Positions 21,995 to 32,119 of a stretch of 64,000 nucleotides of DNA are shown piece after piece (the first letter of the stretch is position 1; each line of letters starts with the position of its first letter). Source of the stretch: Morganella morganii. Lineage in GTDB: Bacteria; Pseudomonadota; Gammaproteobacteria; Enterobacterales; Enterobacteriaceae. A program made the position numbers and the translations under genes. The notes beneath the pieces were generated by a model. It saw nothing but the letters and a program-made list of their open reading frames with translations, did not search any database and was not told where the DNA came from. The stretch is from positions 307,400-371,399 of the forward strand of contig NZ_VKKS01000001.1 in the NCBI RefSeq assembly GCF_019402645.1. Reading direction: 5' to 3'.

Positions 21995-23821
21995 TTATGC
22001 CGACGGATGCGGGTTTTGGTTCTCAGTTGCGTCCGGTGCGGTATCTGTTTCAGGTTTGCGCAGCATTTCATGCAGTGAGCGGCCTTCTGTTTCTGCTTCC
22101 GGCGTGGTTTCTGCCGCCGGATTGATATTGACCGGGCAGCCGAACTCATGGTCAGTCTGGTTTTCCGCCAGCAGTGTGCTCATCGCCCGGGCAATTTCAA
22201 ACTCACCAATCACCACGCGGTTTGCGCCGCGTTCCATAATATAGGTGCGCTCATCGTCATAATGTGCGCGGACAATAATTGTCATATGTGCATTCATGGC
22301 GCGGGCTTTGGCAACAATCTCACCAGCCTCATAGCCGTTCGGGATTGTCAGCAGCAGCGCACTGGCGCAATCGGCGCGGGCAAGCTCCAGTACATCCTGT
22401 GCCACCGCGTTCCCCATCACGGAAGGATAGCCGCGTTCCGCCAGCTCCTCAAAGCGGGCACGGGTATCTTCCACCACCACAACCGGATAACCTTTATTAT
22501 GCAGCTTATCCGCCAGCATCGCACCGACACGCCCATAACCGACAATAATGGTATGCCCGCAGATATTGACCGGCACCTGAGTGATTTCTTCCAGTATTTC
22601 CTCTTCCTGCTGCTCTTCCGGTGTTTCGGTTTTTTCCAGATAGCGGTCCAGCAGGGTGAACAGTACCGGGTTGAGCATAATGGAGACAATCGCACCCGCG
22701 AGGATCAGGTCATTTGCCTGGCGGTTGAGAACGTCCAGTGTGACGCCCATTCCTGCGAGGATAAAGGCGAATTCCCCGATTTGCGCGAGGCTGACCGCAA
22801 CAGTCAGTGCTGTTCGCCGGTTATGGCCGAACATCCTCACCAGCAGCAGAGCAGCGGCGGATTTACCGATAATAATAATCGCCAGCACACCCAGCACACC
22901 CAGCGGGTGGTTAATCAGAACCATCGGATCAAACAGCATTCCGACAGAAACAAAGAACAGTACCGCGAAGGCATCACGCAGCGGCAGGGTATCCTGTGCA
23001 GCGCGGTGGCTCAGCTCTGACTCATTGAGCACCATACCGGCAAAGAACGCACCGAGGGCAAACGAGGCATCAAACAGGGCAACGGCGGCATAGGCGATAC
23101 CCAGTGCCAACACCAGCACCGCCAGAGTAAACAGTTCGCGGGAGCCGGTAGCGGCTGTTCTGGCGAGTAACCACGGGATCACGCGGCGACCGATAAAAAT
23201 CATAATCAGGATAAATGCCACGACCTTACCGATAGTGACAGCCAGACTCATCAGCAGCTCAGAACTACTGGCATTGGCTTCCGGATTGTTAATGATAGAG
23301 GCCGCGGCCGGTAACAGCACCAGGGTTAACACCATGGCGAGATCTTCCACAATCAGCCAGCCGATAGCTATCTGACCGCGCTGACTTTCTATCAACTGCC
23401 GCTCTTCCAGGGCACGCAGCAGTACAACGGTACTCGCGGTGGATAAACTCAGACCGAATACGATCCCGGCAAATAATCCCCAGCCAAACAGACTGGCGAG
23501 GCCGAGACCCAGAATAGTGGCAACCGCTATCTGGCAGATAGCACCGGGAATGGCGATATTTTTTACTGCCAGCAGATCTTTCAGTGAAAAATGAAGTCCG
23601 ACCCCGAACATCAGCAGAATGACCCCGATTTCCGCCAGTTCCGGTGCCAGTGAGGTATCAGCAACGAATCCCGGGGTAAAAGGGCCTGCTAACACACCCG
23701 CCGCCAGATAACCCACTAACGGGGAAATCTTTAACCGCTGCGCTAACATACCGAGTAAATAAGCGAGAACGAGACCGCCAACAATAGTTGTGATAAGAGG
23801 CGTTGAGTGCACTTTTTTCAT
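21995..23821 (-). CDS. ybaL: Putative cation/proton antiporter YbaL (CPA2 family)
   Basis: 608 residues, a little longer than E. coli YbaL. About 12 membrane helices of the Na+/H+ exchanger domain (to about residue 390) are followed by an acidic linker and a TrkA-N/RCK domain starting IIVGYGRVGAMLADKL with the nucleotide-binding glycines. The C-terminal tail is Thr/Glu/Pro-rich. Related to KefB/KefC, inner membrane. In E. coli it is followed by fsr and ushA; fsr is absent here. Confidence 0.93.
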   Translation of the reverse strand: MKKVHSTPLITTIVGGLVLAYLLGMLAQRLKISPLVGYLAAGVLAGPFTPGFVADTSLAPELAEIGVILLMFGVGLHFSLKDLLAVKNIAIPGAICQIAVATILGLGLASLFGWGLFAGIVFGLSLSTASTVVLLRALEERQLIESQRGQIAIGWLIVEDLAMVLTLVLLPAAASIINNPEANASSSELLMSLAVTIGKVVAFILIMIFIGRRVIPWLLARTAATGSRELFTLAVLVLALGIAYAAVALFDASFALGAFFAGMVLNESELSHRAAQDTLPLRDAFAVLFFVSVGMLFDPMVLINHPLGVLGVLAIIIIGKSAAALLLVRMFGHNRRTALTVAVSLAQIGEFAFILAGMGVTLDVLNRQANDLILAGAIVSIMLNPVLFTLLDRYLEKTETPEEQQEEEILEEITQVPVNICGHTIIVGYGRVGAMLADKLHNKGYPVVVVEDTRARFEELAERGYPSVMGNAVAQDVLELARADCASALLLTIPNGYEAGEIVAKARAMNAHMTIIVRAHYDDERTYIMERGANRVVIGEFEIARAMSTLLAENQTDHEFGCPVNINPAAETTPEAETEGRSLHEMLRKPETDTAPDATENQNPHPSA

Positions 23822-24422
23822 TCTCCTTTTGATTTGTGGTGTGAACGGATGTGGGTTAGCTATAAATATAATACATGTTTTCGTGACATAAATCGCGTTA
23901 AAAATATAACTAATTATGTAAAAAACGGGACTTAACAGCAGATACCATTCAGCTTTGACTATTTTCAGCTTATTCTGCTCTTTGTGATCCCTGCATATGC
24001 TGTTATTTATTTTCTTTAAATTATATATTTATTGTTCATTAACAATGAACTGGATTCATTTAGTCTGCTTTTGATATCAATAATGCTGTTTTTCTGAAAA
24101 TAATCTGAAAAATACAGGTTTAATCATGGTATCTATACCGGTAACGGCACAGTAATGTCCCGGTGTTATAAAATAACAGCACCTGAATACGGGAAAGAAC
24201 GACACGGTTTAATCCTGTTGTATATTGATATTTAACGATTTTTTAAGAATGCGTTATCGTATTTGTGCGAACCGGATAAATGACAGAATATTGAGTCACG
24301 TCGCACTTTTTTGCCGTGTTTGTCATAACCGGTGTAAAAATTTGTGAATTTTCATTATACTTTCAGCAGAACACCGGAGAGAGCAGCTTCTGTACCGGTA
24401 TCATCATTCAGACACACAGGGA
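23822..24422. other. Long AT-rich intergenic region between ybaL and ushA
   Basis: 600 bp with no credible coding frame. It contains an imperfect palindrome ATTGTTcattAACAAT near 24031. It must carry the divergent promoters of ybaL and ushA. fsr, which sits here in E. coli, has left no recognisable trace. Confidence 0.6.
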
Positions 24423-26096
24423 ATGACCATGACATTTACACTGAAAACCACAGCCTGTGCGCTGGCGGTATCCGCAGTTCTTTTTCCGGCGCTGGCAAAT
24501 GCCTGGGAAAAAGATAAAACCTACGACATCACCATTCTGCACACCAATGATCATCACGGCCATTTCTGGCAGAATGACCACGGTGAATACGGCTTGTCTG
24601 CCCAGAAAACCCTGGTGGACGGTATCCGTAAAGAAGTGGAAGAGCAGGGCGGATCATTGCTGCTGCTTTCCGGCGGTGATATCAATACCGGCGTGCCGGA
24701 GTCTGATTTACAGAATGCCGAGCCGGATTTCAAAGGGATGAATCTGGTTGGTTATGATGCGATGGCTTTGGGTAATCACGAGTTTGATAACCCGCCTGAA
24801 ACGCTGCGTATCCAGGAAAAATGGGCCATATTCCCGTTCTTGTCCGCCAATATTTATAAGACAAGCACCGGCGAACGCCTGTTTAAACCGTATGCCATCT
24901 TTGATAAGCAGAGCGTGAAAATCGCAGTAATTGGTCTGACAACGGATGATACGGCAAAAATCGGTAACCCGGGCAATTTCCCGGACACGGAATTCCGCGT
25001 ACCGGCAGAAGAAGCGAAAAAAGTGGTTGAAGCACTGCGTGAAACCGAAAAGCCGGACATTATCATCGCCGCCACCCATATGGGACACTATGATGACAGC
25101 AATCACGGATCCAATGCCCCGGGGGATGTGGAAATGGCGCGCAGCCTGCCGGCCGGTTATCTGGATATGATTGTCGGTGGTCACTCGCAGGATCCGGTCT
25201 GTATGCAGCCGGAGAATAAAAATTACAAAATTGCTGATTATGTGCCGGGCACCCCGTGTGCACCGGATAACCAGAACGGCACCTGGATTGTGCAGGCGCA
25301 TGAATGGGGCAAATATGTGGGACGTGCGGATTTTCAGTTCCGCAACGGCGAATTCACTCTGAAACACTATCAGCTTATCCCGGTGAATCTGAAGAAAAAA
25401 GTCACTAAAGAGGATGGCTCATCAGAACGGGTGTATTACACCGGTGAAATCACCGAAAGCCCGGAAATGCTGAAACTGCTGACACCGTATCAGGAAAAGG
25501 GCAATGAGCAGCTTAATATTAAAGTCGGTTCTGTTGACAGCAAACTGGAAGGTGATCGCAGCAAAGTCCGTTTTGAACAGACCAGTATGGGGCATCTGCT
25601 GCTGGCCGCGCAAAAAACGCGGGCGAATGCCGATTTTGCCATTATGAGCGGCGGCGGTGTGCGTGATTCTATCGAACCGGGTAATATTACCTATAAAAAT
25701 GTGCTGAAAGTGCAGCCATTTGCCAATGAGCTGGTGTATATCGATTTCAAAGGAAGCGAAGTGCTGCCGTATCTGACCGCTGTAGCAAATATGAAAACCG
25801 ATTCAGGGGCTTACGCACAATTTTATAATGTGGGTCTGACACTGAATAAAGACGGCTCTGTGAGTGATGTGACGATTGACGGCAAGCCGCTGGATCCGGC
25901 AAAAACCTACCGTATGGCGACACTCAACTTCAATGCGATTGGCGGAGATGGTTATCCGAAAATCGATACGCATCCGGGCTATGTAAATACCGGTTTTGTC
26001 GATGCGGAAGTGCTTAAAGGCTATATTGAAGCGCATTCTCCGCTGAAAGCGGCGGATTATGAGCCGAAAGGTGAAATTATTTATAAAAACAAATAA
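24423..26096 (+). CDS. ushA: Periplasmic UDP-sugar hydrolase / 5'-nucleotidase UshA
   Basis: 557 residues. Signal peptide ends ALANA at residue 27. Metallophosphatase motifs follow: ILHTNDHHGH (metal ligands Asp43 and His45), SGGDINTG, ALGNHEFDNP, and later the metal-binding histidines (ATHMGHYDD, VGGHSQD). The C-terminal substrate-binding domain has GGGVRDSIEPG and FNAIGGDGYP. The enzyme releases nucleosides and sugar phosphates from nucleotides outside the cytoplasm for uptake. It is monocistronic with its own terminator. Confidence 0.97.
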   Translation: MTMTFTLKTTACALAVSAVLFPALANAWEKDKTYDITILHTNDHHGHFWQNDHGEYGLSAQKTLVDGIRKEVEEQGGSLLLLSGGDINTGVPESDLQNAEPDFKGMNLVGYDAMALGNHEFDNPPETLRIQEKWAIFPFLSANIYKTSTGERLFKPYAIFDKQSVKIAVIGLTTDDTAKIGNPGNFPDTEFRVPAEEAKKVVEALRETEKPDIIIAATHMGHYDDSNHGSNAPGDVEMARSLPAGYLDMIVGGHSQDPVCMQPENKNYKIADYVPGTPCAPDNQNGTWIVQAHEWGKYVGRADFQFRNGEFTLKHYQLIPVNLKKKVTKEDGSSERVYYTGEITESPEMLKLLTPYQEKGNEQLNIKVGSVDSKLEGDRSKVRFEQTSMGHLLLAAQKTRANADFAIMSGGGVRDSIEPGNITYKNVLKVQPFANELVYIDFKGSEVLPYLTAVANMKTDSGAYAQFYNVGLTLNKDGSVSDVTIDGKPLDPAKTYRMATLNFNAIGGDGYPKIDTHPGYVNTGFVDAEVLKGYIEAHSPLKAADYEPKGEIIYKNK

Positions 26097-26114
26097 TGGA
26101 TTATTACTGTAATA

Positions 26115-26142
26115 AAAACCCGGGATATATCCCGGGTTTTTA
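26115..26142 (+). terminator. Terminator of ushA
   Basis: AAAACCCGGGAT / ATCCCGGGTTTT, a 12-bp perfect stem with a minimal loop and T-run, 18 bp past the stop. Confidence 0.9.
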
Positions 26143-26424
26143 TTCATGAAACTTATGATTTAGATTTGTGGTCAGTGTTTGGTATATATTATCTTTTTGT
26201 TGTAATCATTTATTTTATTTTTGTATTTTAAAAAATATTCATAGTTAATCATATTTTGCCACGATTCATCCTTTCTGTTTTGATTATTTTTTCTAAAATA
26301 AACAGGTGTTCGCCCGGGTCAATATCAGATTTGTGCGGATATCCATTCCCTTAAAAAGGACATTATTAATGAATTGTTACAAACGCCCGGGCAAAAAAAT
26401 CCGGCGGAAGCCCGGGCTTGTATA
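26143..26424. other. AT-rich intergenic DNA with CCCGGGC palindromes
   Basis: No gene is seen. CGCCCGGG at 26312, GCCCGGGC at 26386 and AGCCCGGGCT at 26410 recur near the ybaK 3' end; the last two can pair with each other or fold alone. On the minus strand they are separated by a T-run, so they may be the ybaK terminator. Confidence 0.45.
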
Positions 26425-26904
26425 TCAATCCCGTTTCGCCACCGGCGCAAACTTTCCGTCCAGCACTTTTGCCAGATCCTGCGGGGCCAGTTCGATATCC
26501 AGGCCGCGCTTACCGCCGGAAACGAAAATGGTGGCAAATTCCTGTGCGCCCTCATCAATCAGGGTCGGCAGGCGTTTTTTCTGCCCCAGCGGGCTGATCC
26601 CGCCCACCAGATAACCGGTCACTTTCTGGGCATTCACCGGGTCGGCCATTTCCGCTTTTTTCACGCCGAGAGCTTTGGCAACCGCTTTTAAATCAAGCTG
26701 TTCTGATACCGGCGTGACCGCCACGGCGAGGTGTTTATTATCACCGTTAAGCGCCACCAGCAGGGTTTTATACACCTGACGGGCATCGAGATTGAGTTTG
26801 CGGACCGCTTCATCACCGAAATTATGATCATTTGGATCATGTTCGTAAGGATGGAGGGTGAATGAAATCCGGTTTTTTTCCAGAAGTTTTACAGCCGGTG
26901 TCAT
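26425..26904 (-). CDS. ybaK: Cys-tRNA(Pro) deacylase YbaK
   Basis: 159 residues, the family length. Core motifs of the YbaK/EbsC editing domain are visible: [26 protein letters not shown], the [17 protein letters not shown] substrate loop and [15 protein letters not shown]. It hydrolyses cysteine mischarged on tRNA-Pro, working with ProRS in the cytosol. Gene order ushA-ybaK-ybaP matches E. coli, with ybaK and ybaP on the strand opposite to ushA. Confidence 0.95.
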   Translation of the reverse strand: MTPAVKLLEKNRISFTLHPYEHDPNDHNFGDEAVRKLNLDARQVYKTLLVALNGDNKHLAVAVTPVSEQLDLKAVAKALGVKKAEMADPVNAQKVTGYLVGGISPLGQKKRLPTLIDEGAQEFATIFVSGGKRGLDIELAPQDLAKVLDGKFAPVAKRD

Positions 26905-26955
26905 AGGTCTTTCCTTGCAGATAATTCAGACGGCAGTGTTACAAGGCCTGCCAGT

Positions 26956-27765
26956 TTAACACAAAATGGACGGCAGATTATGGTCGCCGTAAAGATGCAG
27001 CGCACCGACCGCCACCACATAATTGCCGGGCGGCAGCTGTGTCAGCCGGGTTTTCCAGGCATCGTTACGGTTTATCATCAGATGCTGATACGTTTGTTCA
27101 CTGAAGGTGGCCGGCAGCGGGTGTGCAAGTTTTTCCGGCCGGTAATCCAGCCACCAGCCGAGCATGATTTGCAGTGCCCGGGCATTGTCATGCCAGTAGG
27201 TCAGGGTATCTTCCAGCAGACTCAGTCCTTCGTCCGGGAAATCCAGCAGCATCTGCATTTGTGCCTGTGTGCCTTCCAGCTCAAAAACGGGGATATTCTG
27301 CCCGTGGGCGGCATTGAGCATCTGATAATCAATGCCGTAATGCGGCCGCAGTCCGAGGCTTTGAGCCTGAGCTGACTGAAGGATCAGCGCTACCTGCCAG
27401 GCGGGCAGGGAATCCAGTGTCTGTACCGGCTGGCGCTGCTCCTCACAATAACGGCGGTAGTCGTTTCTCAGGCACTCCGGTAAGCGCTCACTTACCGGCA
27501 GACGGGGAAATTCCGTGTCCTGCCCCGGAAACGGCGGTGCCGGACGGGTGATATCCGCTTCCACAATCAGGCCATCGGCACTATTGATTCTTTCCAGCAG
27601 AGGGCCGGGCAGCGGATACATCGCGTCCGACCCCATATGAATACTGCCGACCAGGTGCAGAGAGATATCCCCGGGCAGTGTGAGGTCAACAGAAGGCCAG
27701 GTACAGCCTCCCTGCGGATCAGGCGGGATAAGGTAATCTTTCAGCCGGCGGAACAGTGTTTTCAT
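26956..27765 (-). CDS. ybaP: TraB/GumN-family protein YbaP
   Basis: 269 residues from ATG 27765, chosen because ACAGGAG lies seven bases before it; an ATG at 27822 would add 19 residues. The TraB signature is visible: LHLVGSIHMGSDAMYPLP near residue 35 with the conserved GxxH, a DGLIVEADIT segment, and the C-terminal VVAVGALHLYGDHNL. E. coli YbaP has a signal peptide; here none is obvious. The biochemical role of the family is not established. Confidence 0.85.
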   Translation of the reverse strand: MKTLFRRLKDYLIPPDPQGGCTWPSVDLTLPGDISLHLVGSIHMGSDAMYPLPGPLLERINSADGLIVEADITRPAPPFPGQDTEFPRLPVSERLPECLRNDYRRYCEEQRQPVQTLDSLPAWQVALILQSAQAQSLGLRPHYGIDYQMLNAAHGQNIPVFELEGTQAQMQMLLDFPDEGLSLLEDTLTYWHDNARALQIMLGWWLDYRPEKLAHPLPATFSEQTYQHLMINRNDAWKTRLTQLPPGNYVVAVGALHLYGDHNLPSILC

Positions 27766-27853
27766 GACGACTCCTGTCGTGAAACGATACCCTAGTTGAC
27801 TGCAACCGCGCGTTTTTTTCAACCCTGATAGGTAAGATCCTGCTAATCACTAA

Positions 27854-27887
27854 GAAAAAAATAAGGGAGCGAATAATTCGCTCCCTT
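27854..27887 (-). terminator. Terminator of copA
   Basis: On the minus strand AAGGGAGCGAAT / ATTCGCTCCCTT forms a perfect 12-bp stem followed by a T-run, 15 bp past the copA stop. Confidence 0.92.
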
Positions 27888-27901
27888 CAGGCCGTTGGTT
27901 G

Positions 27902-30640
27902 TTAGTCTTTCGGTTTAAAGCGTAACAGCCGGTTGGCGTTACTGACAACGGTAATGGATGACAGCGCCATTGCTGCCCCGGCCACCACCGGATTAAGTAA
28001 TGTTCCGGTGAACGGGAACAGCACACCGGCTGCAATCGGGATCCCGAGGGTGTTATAAATAAAGGCACCCAGCAGGTTCTGCTTCATGTTGCGCAGTGTT
28101 CCTTTCGAGATAGCCACGGCATCAGCCACACCGTGCAGGCTGTGGCGCATCAGGGTGATAGCCGCGGTTTCGATAGCGATATCGCTGCCGCCGCCCATGG
28201 CGATCCCCACATCTGCCCGTGCCAGCGCCGGTGCATCATTGATACCGTCCCCGACCATCGCGACACGGCGTCCGGCCTGCTGTAATTTTTCAATGGCAGC
28301 GGCTTTGCCGTCCGGCAGTACACCGGCGATCACTTCATTAATCCCCGCTTCTTTGGCGATAGCCCGGGCGGTCACTTCATTATCCCCGGTCAGCATCACC
28401 AGGCGATATCCCTGTTTGTGCAGACGTGCCAGTGCACTGACACTGTCTTCACGCAGCGGGTCGCGTACGGAAAGAATCGCCGCGATATTACCGTCAACCG
28501 CCAGCATCACAGGCGTCACGCCTTTACCGGCCTGTGACTGCACCAGTGTATCCGCCTCACCGGCAGTACTGATATTCTGTGCCTGCATCAGTGCATGATT
28601 ACCCAGCAGCAGTGTCCGGCCTTCAGACTCCCCGCTGACCCCCATACCGGCCAGGGTACGGAACTGTGTGACTGACGGCAGTGTCAGGTCTTTTGCCCGT
28701 TCAGTGATGGCGCGGGCCAGCGGGTGATTAGAACCGCTTTCCAGCGCCGCCGCAAGACACAGCACATCATTGTCACTGAACCCGTTGAAGGTGTGGATCT
28801 CCGTCACCTGCGGCATCCCTTCTGTCAGTGTCCCGGTTTTGTCGAAGACAATGGTGTCCAGAGTGCTGGCCTGCTGTAAGGCATCCGCATCCCGCACCAG
28901 CACACCAAACTCAGCAGCGCGTCCGACACCGGAAATAATCGACATCGGTGTTGCCAGCCCCAGCGCACACGGACAGGCGATAATCAGTACCGTGGTAATA
29001 ATCACCAGCGCATAGGTTATCTGCGGTGCCGGGCCGAAGAAGTACCAGACGGTACCGGCAATCAGGGCGATCACCACCACAACCGGCACAAAGACTGCCG
29101 AGATTTTATCCGCCAGCTGGCCGATTTCCGGTTTGCTGCTTTGTGCCTGACGCACCAGTTTAATGATGCGCGCCAGCGTGGTCTTGCTGCCGACGGCTGC
29201 GGCACGGAACAGCACGGTTCCGTCCTGCACGGTGGTCCCGGCAGAAACGGTATCGCCGGTGGTTTTCTGCTGTGGGATAGGTTCCCCGGTCAGCATTGCC
29301 TCATCCATCCACACTTCGCCTTCCGTGATCTCACCATCGACCGGCACGCGGTCACCGGTGGTCAGGCGCAGGATCATACCCGGTTGCACATCCGCCAGCG
29401 GTACATCTTTTTCACCTTCCGGAGTCACAACCCGGGCAGTCGGCGGAGTCAGATCCAGCAGACGCTCCAGCGCTTTTGACGAGCGCTGGCGGGCTCGTTG
29501 CTCCAGCATATGACCCAGGTTTATCAGACCGATGATCATGGCACTGGCCTCATAATAGAGGTGACGCGCCTGTGGCGGAAACACATCCGGCCAGAGGTTA
29601 ACGGTAATGGAATAGAGCCACGCGGCACCGGTGCCGAGAGCTACCAGAGTATCCATTGTTGCACTGCGGTTTTTCAGGGCCTGCCAGGCGCTGCGGTAGA
29701 AATGTCCGCCCGCCAGAATCATCACCGCCAGGGTGACGATCCCGATGGTCAGCCAGATCCCGTGGTTCGCCGGGGTCAGCATCATATTGTCGCCGATCAT
29801 TCCCCAGATCATCACCGGGATACCGACAGCCAGCGCCAGAGCAGCCTGCCAGCGGAATCGTTTCATATTGGCAACCGCCACTTCCTGCTGACGTTCACGG
29901 CGTTTGGCATCATCCTGAATCAGTTCCGCACCGTAACCGGCTTTTTCCACGGCAGCGATCAGCGCATCCGCAGAAGCGTGGCCGGTGACCAGCGCACTGC
30001 GCTCCGCGAGGTTAACGCGGGCATTCTCCACACCGTCCACACTGAGCAGCGCTTTATGTACTTTGCCGACGCAGCTCGCACAGGTCATGCCGTCGAGCAG
30101 GAAAGAGAGACTGTCGTCATCCTCTTCAATCGCCGGCATGGCAGGGGTATTGTCCGGAGTGGCCGGAATCACGCAGTGCTCCGCTGCCGCAGCCTCACTC
30201 TGAGACGGCGTCAGCGGTTCAGATTTTGGGGAGTGGTTTTCTCCTGCCACCGCCGCCTGAAAACCGGCCGCTTCCACCGCGCTGATTAAGGTCTGCGCAT
30301 CGGCGCTGCCGTACACTTTCGCCTCTTTGGTATCAACCACCGCCGCCGCAACACCGTCAACCGCTTCTAATGCACTTTGCGTTTTCGCGGCACATTTCAT
30401 ACAATTCAGCCCGGAAAGCTGTAAAATTGTACCGGGTTTGTCTGCAATCTGAGCGTTATAACCCGCCTCTTCGATGGTACTGATAAGGGATTGCGCATCT
30501 GCATCACCGGTCACTCTGGCGAAATCAAGGGTGACCACCGCAGATTCAACATCCGGACGGGCGTCGAGTGCTTTTTTCACACTGCCGGTGCAATGCGCAC
30601 AGGAAAGCCCCTGTAACGCAAGAATAGTTGTATTAGCCAT
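27902..30640 (-). CDS. copA: Copper-exporting P1B-type ATPase CopA
   Basis: 912 residues from ATG 30640 ([17 protein letters not shown]); an upstream in-frame start at 30697 overlaps promoter DNA and is unlikely. Three N-terminal metal-binding modules are visible: GLSCAHC (Cys14, Cys17), GLNCMKC (Cys80, Cys83) and GMTCASC (Cys187, Cys190). They are followed by the CPC membrane motif ([11 protein letters not shown]), the phosphorylation site DKTGTLT, the hinge [10 protein letters not shown] and the terminal helices. E. coli CopA has two such modules. It pumps Cu+ from cytosol to periplasm and is controlled by CueR. Confidence 0.97.
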   Translation of the reverse strand: MANTTILALQGLSCAHCTGSVKKALDARPDVESAVVTLDFARVTGDADAQSLISTIEEAGYNAQIADKPGTILQLSGLNCMKCAAKTQSALEAVDGVAAAVVDTKEAKVYGSADAQTLISAVEAAGFQAAVAGENHSPKSEPLTPSQSEAAAAEHCVIPATPDNTPAMPAIEEDDDSLSFLLDGMTCASCVGKVHKALLSVDGVENARVNLAERSALVTGHASADALIAAVEKAGYGAELIQDDAKRRERQQEVAVANMKRFRWQAALALAVGIPVMIWGMIGDNMMLTPANHGIWLTIGIVTLAVMILAGGHFYRSAWQALKNRSATMDTLVALGTGAAWLYSITVNLWPDVFPPQARHLYYEASAMIIGLINLGHMLEQRARQRSSKALERLLDLTPPTARVVTPEGEKDVPLADVQPGMILRLTTGDRVPVDGEITEGEVWMDEAMLTGEPIPQQKTTGDTVSAGTTVQDGTVLFRAAAVGSKTTLARIIKLVRQAQSSKPEIGQLADKISAVFVPVVVVIALIAGTVWYFFGPAPQITYALVIITTVLIIACPCALGLATPMSIISGVGRAAEFGVLVRDADALQQASTLDTIVFDKTGTLTEGMPQVTEIHTFNGFSDNDVLCLAAALESGSNHPLARAITERAKDLTLPSVTQFRTLAGMGVSGESEGRTLLLGNHALMQAQNISTAGEADTLVQSQAGKGVTPVMLAVDGNIAAILSVRDPLREDSVSALARLHKQGYRLVMLTGDNEVTARAIAKEAGINEVIAGVLPDGKAAAIEKLQQAGRRVAMVGDGINDAPALARADVGIAMGGGSDIAIETAAITLMRHSLHGVADAVAISKGTLRNMKQNLLGAFIYNTLGIPIAAGVLFPFTGTLLNPVVAGAAMALSSITVVSNANRLLRFKPKD

Positions 30641-30749
30641 ACTTTTTTTCCTTAATATGTTTCTCATCATCACGCCGCATATCAGCACACGGCGCAAGAA
30701 AAAAAATTCTGTTCGGGGGAACGGGAATTTTGATTTAAGATGATGTTAA

Positions 30750-30770
30750 ACCTTCCCTCAAGGGTAAGGT
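30750..30770. promoter_or_regulatory. CueR operator in the copA-cueR gap
   Basis: On the minus strand the copA promoter reads TTGACCTTACCCTTGAGGGA followed by AGGTTTAACATC, nearly the same as the E. coli copA promoter. It has the dyad ACCTTnCCC / GGGnAAGGT within a long spacer, as expected for a MerR-type activator that untwists the promoter on Cu+ or Ag+ binding. Confidence 0.85.
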
Positions 30771-30782
30771 CAAGGAGAAGTT

Positions 30783-31199
30783 ATGAATATCAGCGATATT
30801 GCACAAAAAACGGGTTTAACGCCAAAAGCGATTCGTTTTTACGAAGATAAGTCTTTGATCACGCAACCGGAACGGGGTGAAAACGGATACCGGTATTTCA
30901 GTGAACGGCATGTGGATGAACTGACACTGCTGCGCCAGGCAAAAGAGGTTGGTTTCACGCTGGATGAGTGCCGTGAGCTGTTGTCGCTGTTCCGTAATCC
31001 GAACCGTCATGCGGCGGATGTGAAATCGGCGACACTGAGCAAAGTGAAGCAGATTGAAAAAACCATTACGGAACTCACGGCTATCCGTGACCGCCTGCTG
31101 GCTCTGGCGGAATCCTGTCCCGGGGATGACAGTGCGGAGTGCCCGATCATCGAGCATCTCTCCGGCTGCCGCCACAGCAAATCTGCCTGCCATAAATAA
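30783..31199 (+). CDS. cueR: Copper-responsive MerR-family regulator CueR
   Basis: 138 residues. N-terminal MerR helix-turn-helix ([20 protein letters not shown]), coiled-coil dimer helix, and metal-binding loop with Cys112 and Cys120 (CPGDDSAEC), the same positions as in E. coli CueR. The tail is rich in Cys and His ([11 protein letters not shown]). It faces copA across a shared operator. In E. coli glsA and ybaT lie between copA and cueR; here they are absent, so the pair is a true divergon. Confidence 0.96.
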   Translation: MNISDIAQKTGLTPKAIRFYEDKSLITQPERGENGYRYFSERHVDELTLLRQAKEVGFTLDECRELLSLFRNPNRHAADVKSATLSKVKQIEKTITELTAIRDRLLALAESCPGDDSAECPIIEHLSGCRHSKSACHK

Positions 31200-31384
31200 T
31201 CTGCCTGTTTTGCGCGTCTGCCCGCCGGGCGGGCGCTGTTTTGCATCCTGTCAGTTAAGTTTTTCTTATTTCTGCCGATAACAGATAAAAGCACGGTTTT
31301 TTTTCATCAGGAGTGACACCGGAAAAAAAACCGGCATTTATGTCCGCTGTGGCGGTAACCGGCGCAAAGGATAAGTAAGACGAA

Positions 31385-31945
31385 TTGACCAAATTGCTGA
31401 CATTATTCCGCTGCATAGTATTATCCGGGCTGTTTTTCTGCCCGGTATTATATGCCGCACCTTTCCCCGCCGCTGCGGAAAACCCGGCCGCTGATGCCTC
31501 GCGCCGGGCGATGCAGGATGCCACACAACAGGTCAGTGACCTGCTGGAGCAGCAGACCTACCGCCGGCTGAGTAAGCCGCAAACCACTGTCACACCCGCA
31601 GAGCCGCTGTTGCGTGCGGCAGAAAATGAACACTGCCTGCCGGTCAGTGGTGTGTATCTCACCGGTATCACGCTGTTATCTCAGAACGATCTCCGTTCAC
31701 TTTCTCCGCTGCCCGCAGACTGTATCCGCAGCCGGGATATTAATGTGCTGGTGGCGGAACTGATGGCGCGGTACCTCGAGAAAGGCTATATCACTGCACG
31801 GATCCGCTTTCTGCCGGTTAATGGTTACCACGAGCCGGGGATCGGTGTGACAGAAGGGATAATAGAGCGGATCGACGGTGCGGATCGCGGTGTTAACACC
31901 TCACAGCTGTTTCCTGCCCCGATCAATTCCCCGCTGAAAAAATAA
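31385..31945 (+). pseudogene. ShlB/FhaC-type two-partner secretion transporter, N-terminal remnant
   Basis: 186 residues from TTG 31385 (an exact start is unclear). It reads as a signal peptide (IVLSGLFFCPVLYA), a Gln-rich linker and the first POTRA domain typical of ShlB: HCLPVSGVYLTGITLLSQ, then LMARYLEKGYITARI and GIGVTEGIIERIDG. Full-length TpsB proteins are about 550-560 residues with a 16-strand barrel; here the frame stops shortly after the first POTRA. No ShlA-like partner gene is near. Probably a dead remnant; a stand-alone POTRA protein is less likely. Confidence 0.75.
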
Positions 31946-32119
31946 TACGTAACTTTAATCAAAACACTTATCCGTAAAAAAATAATTATTTAGTGAAATA
32001 AACCATGTTTTGAGAATAATCCAGTGATTGACTTTGTATTATGCGATCTGTGTAAAAGAAAACTTAGTGAGTAATGGATAGCGTAAACCCAATTTATAAC
32101 TCAATGGAAGGTGTTCTCT

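Noticed and set aside
22148..23020. 290-residue open frame antisense to ybaL
   Set aside because: Opposite a clear antiporter gene; composition rich in His/Gln as expected for a reverse-frame shadow.
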